64,000 bases of DNA from Thermoanaerobaculia bacterium (GTDB taxonomy: Bacteria > Acidobacteriota > Thermoanaerobaculia > Multivoradales > J023). The stretch spans positions 179,136-243,135 of the forward strand of contig JAUIJL010000013.1 of NCBI GenBank assembly GCA_030431255.1, given 5' to 3'. The notes below the pieces were generated by a model. The model made no database searches. It saw only the letters and a list, made by a program, of their open reading frames with translations, and had not been told where the DNA came from. Positions 63,103-64,000 of the stretch are shown piece after piece; positions within the stretch are counted from its first letter, which is position 1, and every line of letters starts with the position of its first letter. The position numbers and the translations under genes are program-made.

Positions 63103-64000
63103 ATGATGCGAAACGTGTGGATGGCGCGACTCAGCGTCGCTATTTGCATTGCCCTCACCTTCTCCTCCCCAATGCTTGGTGCGGATGATCCAGCTCGGAC
63201 GGTTACCCAAACCGCCGTCGAGCCCACCTACACGCCGGTGGCCGCACCTAGAGGCGTTCGACCTCACACTACGTTCGAGGCGGGCCAGATCGATCATGTC
63301 GACACGAGCTCGGGCAATCTCACCGTTCGCATTCCTTTGGGCCAGGCCTACACGGTCGGTCCACACCTGAGCTATCGATTTCAGGTCGTCCACAACTCCA
63401 GTGTTTGGGACTTCGTCAACTCCGAGGTCTTCGCCGATCCCACCTCCAGCACGAGCTACGTCCTAGCCCTGGCCAATCCCGGCAGCAACGCCGGTCTGGG
63501 CTGGGAGCTCCATTTCGGCAAGCTCTACGCCCCTGAGGACTCCCCGGACTTTCCGTCCGGGCTGGGCCTCATCGATCACGATCGATGGCCCAACCGCGAC
63601 GCCGACCCGAGCGAAGGACCGACCCGTTGGATGTACGTTGCCCCCGACGGTGCCCGGCACTACCTCTACGACTTACCCGGGCGTGACGGCGGCACCGTCT
63701 CCAACCCGGTACGCTATTCCAAAAGCACGTTCCTGCGCCTGCGGAAGGTCGACGCGACCACGGTTTGGGTGGAGTTTCCCAACGGTACCGTGTCGGTGTT
63801 TTCCAAGACGGGAAACGCGGCGGGCACGGAGTTTTGCGGTGGTGGGGTGACGGGTTGTTGGCGGCTGGCGGAAACGCGGGACGGCTACGGCAACAAGATT
63901 TTGTTCACCTACTCCCTCGACACCGTGGCCGACACCGAAACGTGGACGATCAGCGATTCCACGGGCCGCAGCCACGAGCTGGAATTCAGTGTGTCCGATG
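63103..64000 (+). CDS. N-terminal part of a large RHS/YD-repeat secreted protein, cut by window end
   Basis: The frame is open from ATG 63103 (or 63106) to the end of the window, 299 codons, with no stop. A signal peptide (VAICIALTFSSPMLGA) is followed by QIDHVDTSSGNLTVRIPLGQAY and a beta-rich region with RWMYVAPDGARHYLYD and RLAETRDGYGNKILFTYSLD. That is the wording of the region before the YD-repeat barrel in RHS proteins. These are secreted shells that often carry a variable C-terminal toxin. The C-terminus is outside the window. CGGAG precedes the start. Confidence 0.88.
   Translation, partial: MMRNVWMARLSVAICIALTFSSPMLGADDPARTVTQTAVEPTYTPVAAPRGVRPHTTFEAGQIDHVDTSSGNLTVRIPLGQAYTVGPHLSYRFQVVHNSSVWDFVNSEVFADPTSSTSYVLALANPGSNAGLGWELHFGKLYAPEDSPDFPSGLGLIDHDRWPNRDADPSEGPTRWMYVAPDGARHYLYDLPGRDGGTVSNPVRYSKSTFLRLRKVDATTVWVEFPNGTVSVFSKTGNAAGTEFCGGGVTGCWRLAETRDGYGNKILFTYSLDTVADTETWTISDSTGRSHELEFSVSD

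Overview
The window is GC-rich, densely coded chromosomal DNA that most likely comes from an Acidobacteriota member. The inference rests on gene content: two FtsX/MacB-type 'duplicated orphan' permeases, several Ser/Thr kinases with C-terminal TPR arrays, an ECF sigma factor of the type that accompanies them, sigma-54 activators, and a short ArsC-family selenoprotein. Thermoanaerobaculia-like lineages fit best, but no rRNA or marker gene is present to fix the class. No tRNA, rRNA, CRISPR array or complete insertion sequence was seen.

Region 1 (1-14 kb) holds the most interesting system. A GAF histidine kinase and a sigma-54 response regulator (1999-4878) are followed by a two-gene ABC exporter on the minus strand (4890-8737), a divergent orphan permease (9074-11494), a radical SAM/SPASM maturase (11661-13163) and a 74-residue Cys-containing peptide (13585-13809). 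The peptide has its own consensus-perfect sigma-54 promoter (13465-13480) and an intrinsic terminator (13870-13904). I read this as a sigma-54-controlled, radical-SAM-modified RiPP locus with transport or immunity genes. Upstream lie a UGA-containing selenoprotein with a SECIS-like hairpin (781-1113) and a highly structured non-coding stretch ending in a minus-strand terminator (1184-1680).

Region 2 (14-31.5 kb) is signalling. It contains an ACT-domain regulator, a seven-heme cytochrome c/TPR protein, a Ser/Thr kinase-TPR protein converging on an ECF sigma factor, a YbaK-type deacylase, and a 1607-residue hybrid sensor (propeller, kinase, receiver, PP2C phosphatase). An ABC-2 exporter, a receiver-Ser/Thr-kinase fusion, and a sigma-54 activator with a degenerate receiver follow.

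Region 3 (31.5-45 kb) is metabolic and housekeeping: alanine racemase, HMG-CoA synthase, a lipoprotein sulfatase, a HIT protein, a GGDEF/EAL protein, an MMPL exporter overlapping mnmA, a small phosphate-binding-like protein with a long structured leader, and a secreted amidohydrolase.

Region 4 (45-48 kb) is less GC-rich and looks like a decayed surface-protein or toxin locus: a frameshifted YD/RHS-associated N-terminal module protein on the minus strand, then a small membrane protein and a possible immunity protein.

Region 5 (48-64 kb) has a double-receiver protein with complementary degenerate receivers, a truncated-globin/ankyrin fusion, and a long plus-strand run (Ser/Thr kinase-TPR, DUF2156 protein, deoC, ALDH16-like dehydrogenase, murB). 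It ends with a tandem universal stress protein, a kinase-less remnant of a Ser/Thr kinase-TPR protein, an AzgA-type purine permease, and the start of a large RHS/YD-repeat protein cut by the window end.
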